From the NCBI GenBank assembly GCA_900765125.1, contig CAAFQL010000259.1:1-6408 (forward strand): a stretch of DNA of 6,408 nucleotides. Direction: 5' to 3'. Positions within the stretch are counted from its first letter, which is position 1; the number at the start of each line of letters is the position of its first letter. A program made the position numbers and the translations under genes. This document shows, one piece after another, positions 5,941 to 6,408 of this stretch. The stretch comes from Oscillospiraceae bacterium (GTDB lineage Bacteria > Bacillota > Clostridia > Oscillospirales > Ruminococcaceae). The notes below the pieces were generated by a model. The model did not search any database and was not told the DNA's origin. It was given only the letters and a program-made list of their open reading frames with translations.

Positions 5941-5946
5941 GATATG

Positions 5947-6264
5947 TTACACCTCCGTGTGCGTTATTTGAATGAATTCGGGATAATCGTCTTTCAACAG
6001 TTCTGAATGAAGCCTTAGCCCCTCCAGTATCTTTACGCCCTCAATAGGAGAACTATCGGAAAGTTTTATTGATATGGAATTTTCACATACACTTATATCA
6101 GCATTTATATGAAAAATTTCAGTCAGTGTATTTGCGGTAAGCTGTACAGCGGAAGAAACGCTTGCACATACAATGTCTTTACCCTCCGCAGCAAAACCTG
6201 CATGTCCGGAAAGTGTAATACCGCAAAGACGATCGTTCTGCTGAAAGAACCGGATACGGATCAT
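5947..6264 (-). CDS. prp: Ribosomal-processing cysteine protease Prp
   Basis: A 105-residue cysteine protease of the YsxB/Prp family that removes the N-terminal extension of L27 (essential in Staphylococcus aureus). The catalytic pair is visible: H21 in LSGHAGFA (18-25) and C33 in DIVCASVSSAVQLTANTL (30-47). The rest is a small alpha/beta fold with the typical GLRLHSELLKDDYPEFIQI (82-100) end. Its ATG overlaps the rplU stop by one base (TAATG), which implies translational coupling. rpmA begins 6 bp after its stop, with the rpmA ribosome binding site in its final codons. Enzyme and substrate genes are therefore adjacent and co-transcribed. Confidence 0.95.
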   Translation of the reverse strand: MIRIRFFQQNDRLCGITLSGHAGFAAEGKDIVCASVSSAVQLTANTLTEIFHINADISVCENSISIKLSDSSPIEGVKILEGLRLHSELLKDDYPEFIQITHTEV

Positions 6265-6408
6265 TATGCGTTAATAGCTTCGATCTGTACCTGAGTATAC
6301 GGCTGTCTGTGACCCTGCTTCTTCTTTTCGCTCTTCTTGGGCTTGTAAGTCATAACAGTGATCTTCTTAGCCTTACCGTTCTTCAGAACCTTTGCGGATA
6401 CAGTTGCA
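6264..6408 (-). CDS. rplU: Ribosomal protein bL21, C-terminal part only
   Basis: Translating the minus strand from the window edge gives 47 residues and a TAA at 6264-6266. The C terminus carries KVLKNGKAKKITVMTYKPKK, then a Lys-rich run and GHRQPYTQVQIEAI, the conserved bL21 ending. The start and about the first half of the protein lie beyond 6408. Being first of rplU-prp-rpmA, its promoter and any leader control are outside the window. Confidence 0.96.
   Translation of the reverse strand, partial: ATVSAKVLKNGKAKKITVMTYKPKKSEKKKQGHRQPYTQVQIEAINA

Noticed and set aside
5647..6006. 119-codon plus-strand frame opposite rpmA and the prp end
   Set aside because: Antisense to two firmly identified genes and no supporting start signal.

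Overview
The window reads as a chromosomal, low-GC Firmicutes (Clostridia) segment. A Ruminococcus/Oscillospiraceae-type genome is my inference, from A/T-rich intergenic DNA, strong purine-rich ribosome binding sites, and an L27 precursor with an N-terminal extension next to its Prp protease, a Firmicutes hallmark. Most of the window is ordinary housekeeping DNA. The unusual material lies in two intergenic regions.

Layout from right to left, which is the direction of transcription for nearly everything. The minus strand carries rplU (L21, 3' end only, cut by the window edge), prp (protease that trims L27) and rpmA (L27), tightly coupled and closed by a strong intrinsic terminator at 5605-5636. 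Then follow obgE (ribosome-assembly GTPase), mrnC (Mini-ribonuclease III, 23S rRNA maturation) and yebC (ribosome-associated translation factor/regulator family), again tightly packed. A 34-bp perfect palindrome at 3070-3103 lies just past the yebC stop. It directly abuts a 177-bp palindromic, MITE-like element at 2893-3069. Next is a DEAD-box RNA helicase of the DeaD/CsdA type. The theme of this block is ribosome synthesis, assembly and RNA processing.

The left sixth of the window is different. A plus-strand gene for a 92-residue protein of unknown function (759-1037) converges on the helicase gene, and the two share a bidirectional terminator (1065-1094). Divergent from it, and running off the left edge on the minus strand, is the first 170 codons of a PnuC-family vitamin/nucleoside transporter. 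Its gene has a near-consensus promoter (TTGACT, 17 bp, TATACT) and a roughly 118-nt leader. The leader contains a small hairpin, then a long hairpin followed by a U-rich tract, then the ribosome binding site. This is the architecture of a transcription-attenuating regulatory leader that I cannot assign to a known riboswitch class.

The items most worth a second look are the pnuC leader, the palindromic element with its adjoining perfect palindrome, and the small unknown protein. I see no CRISPR array, tRNA, rRNA, transposase gene or phage gene.
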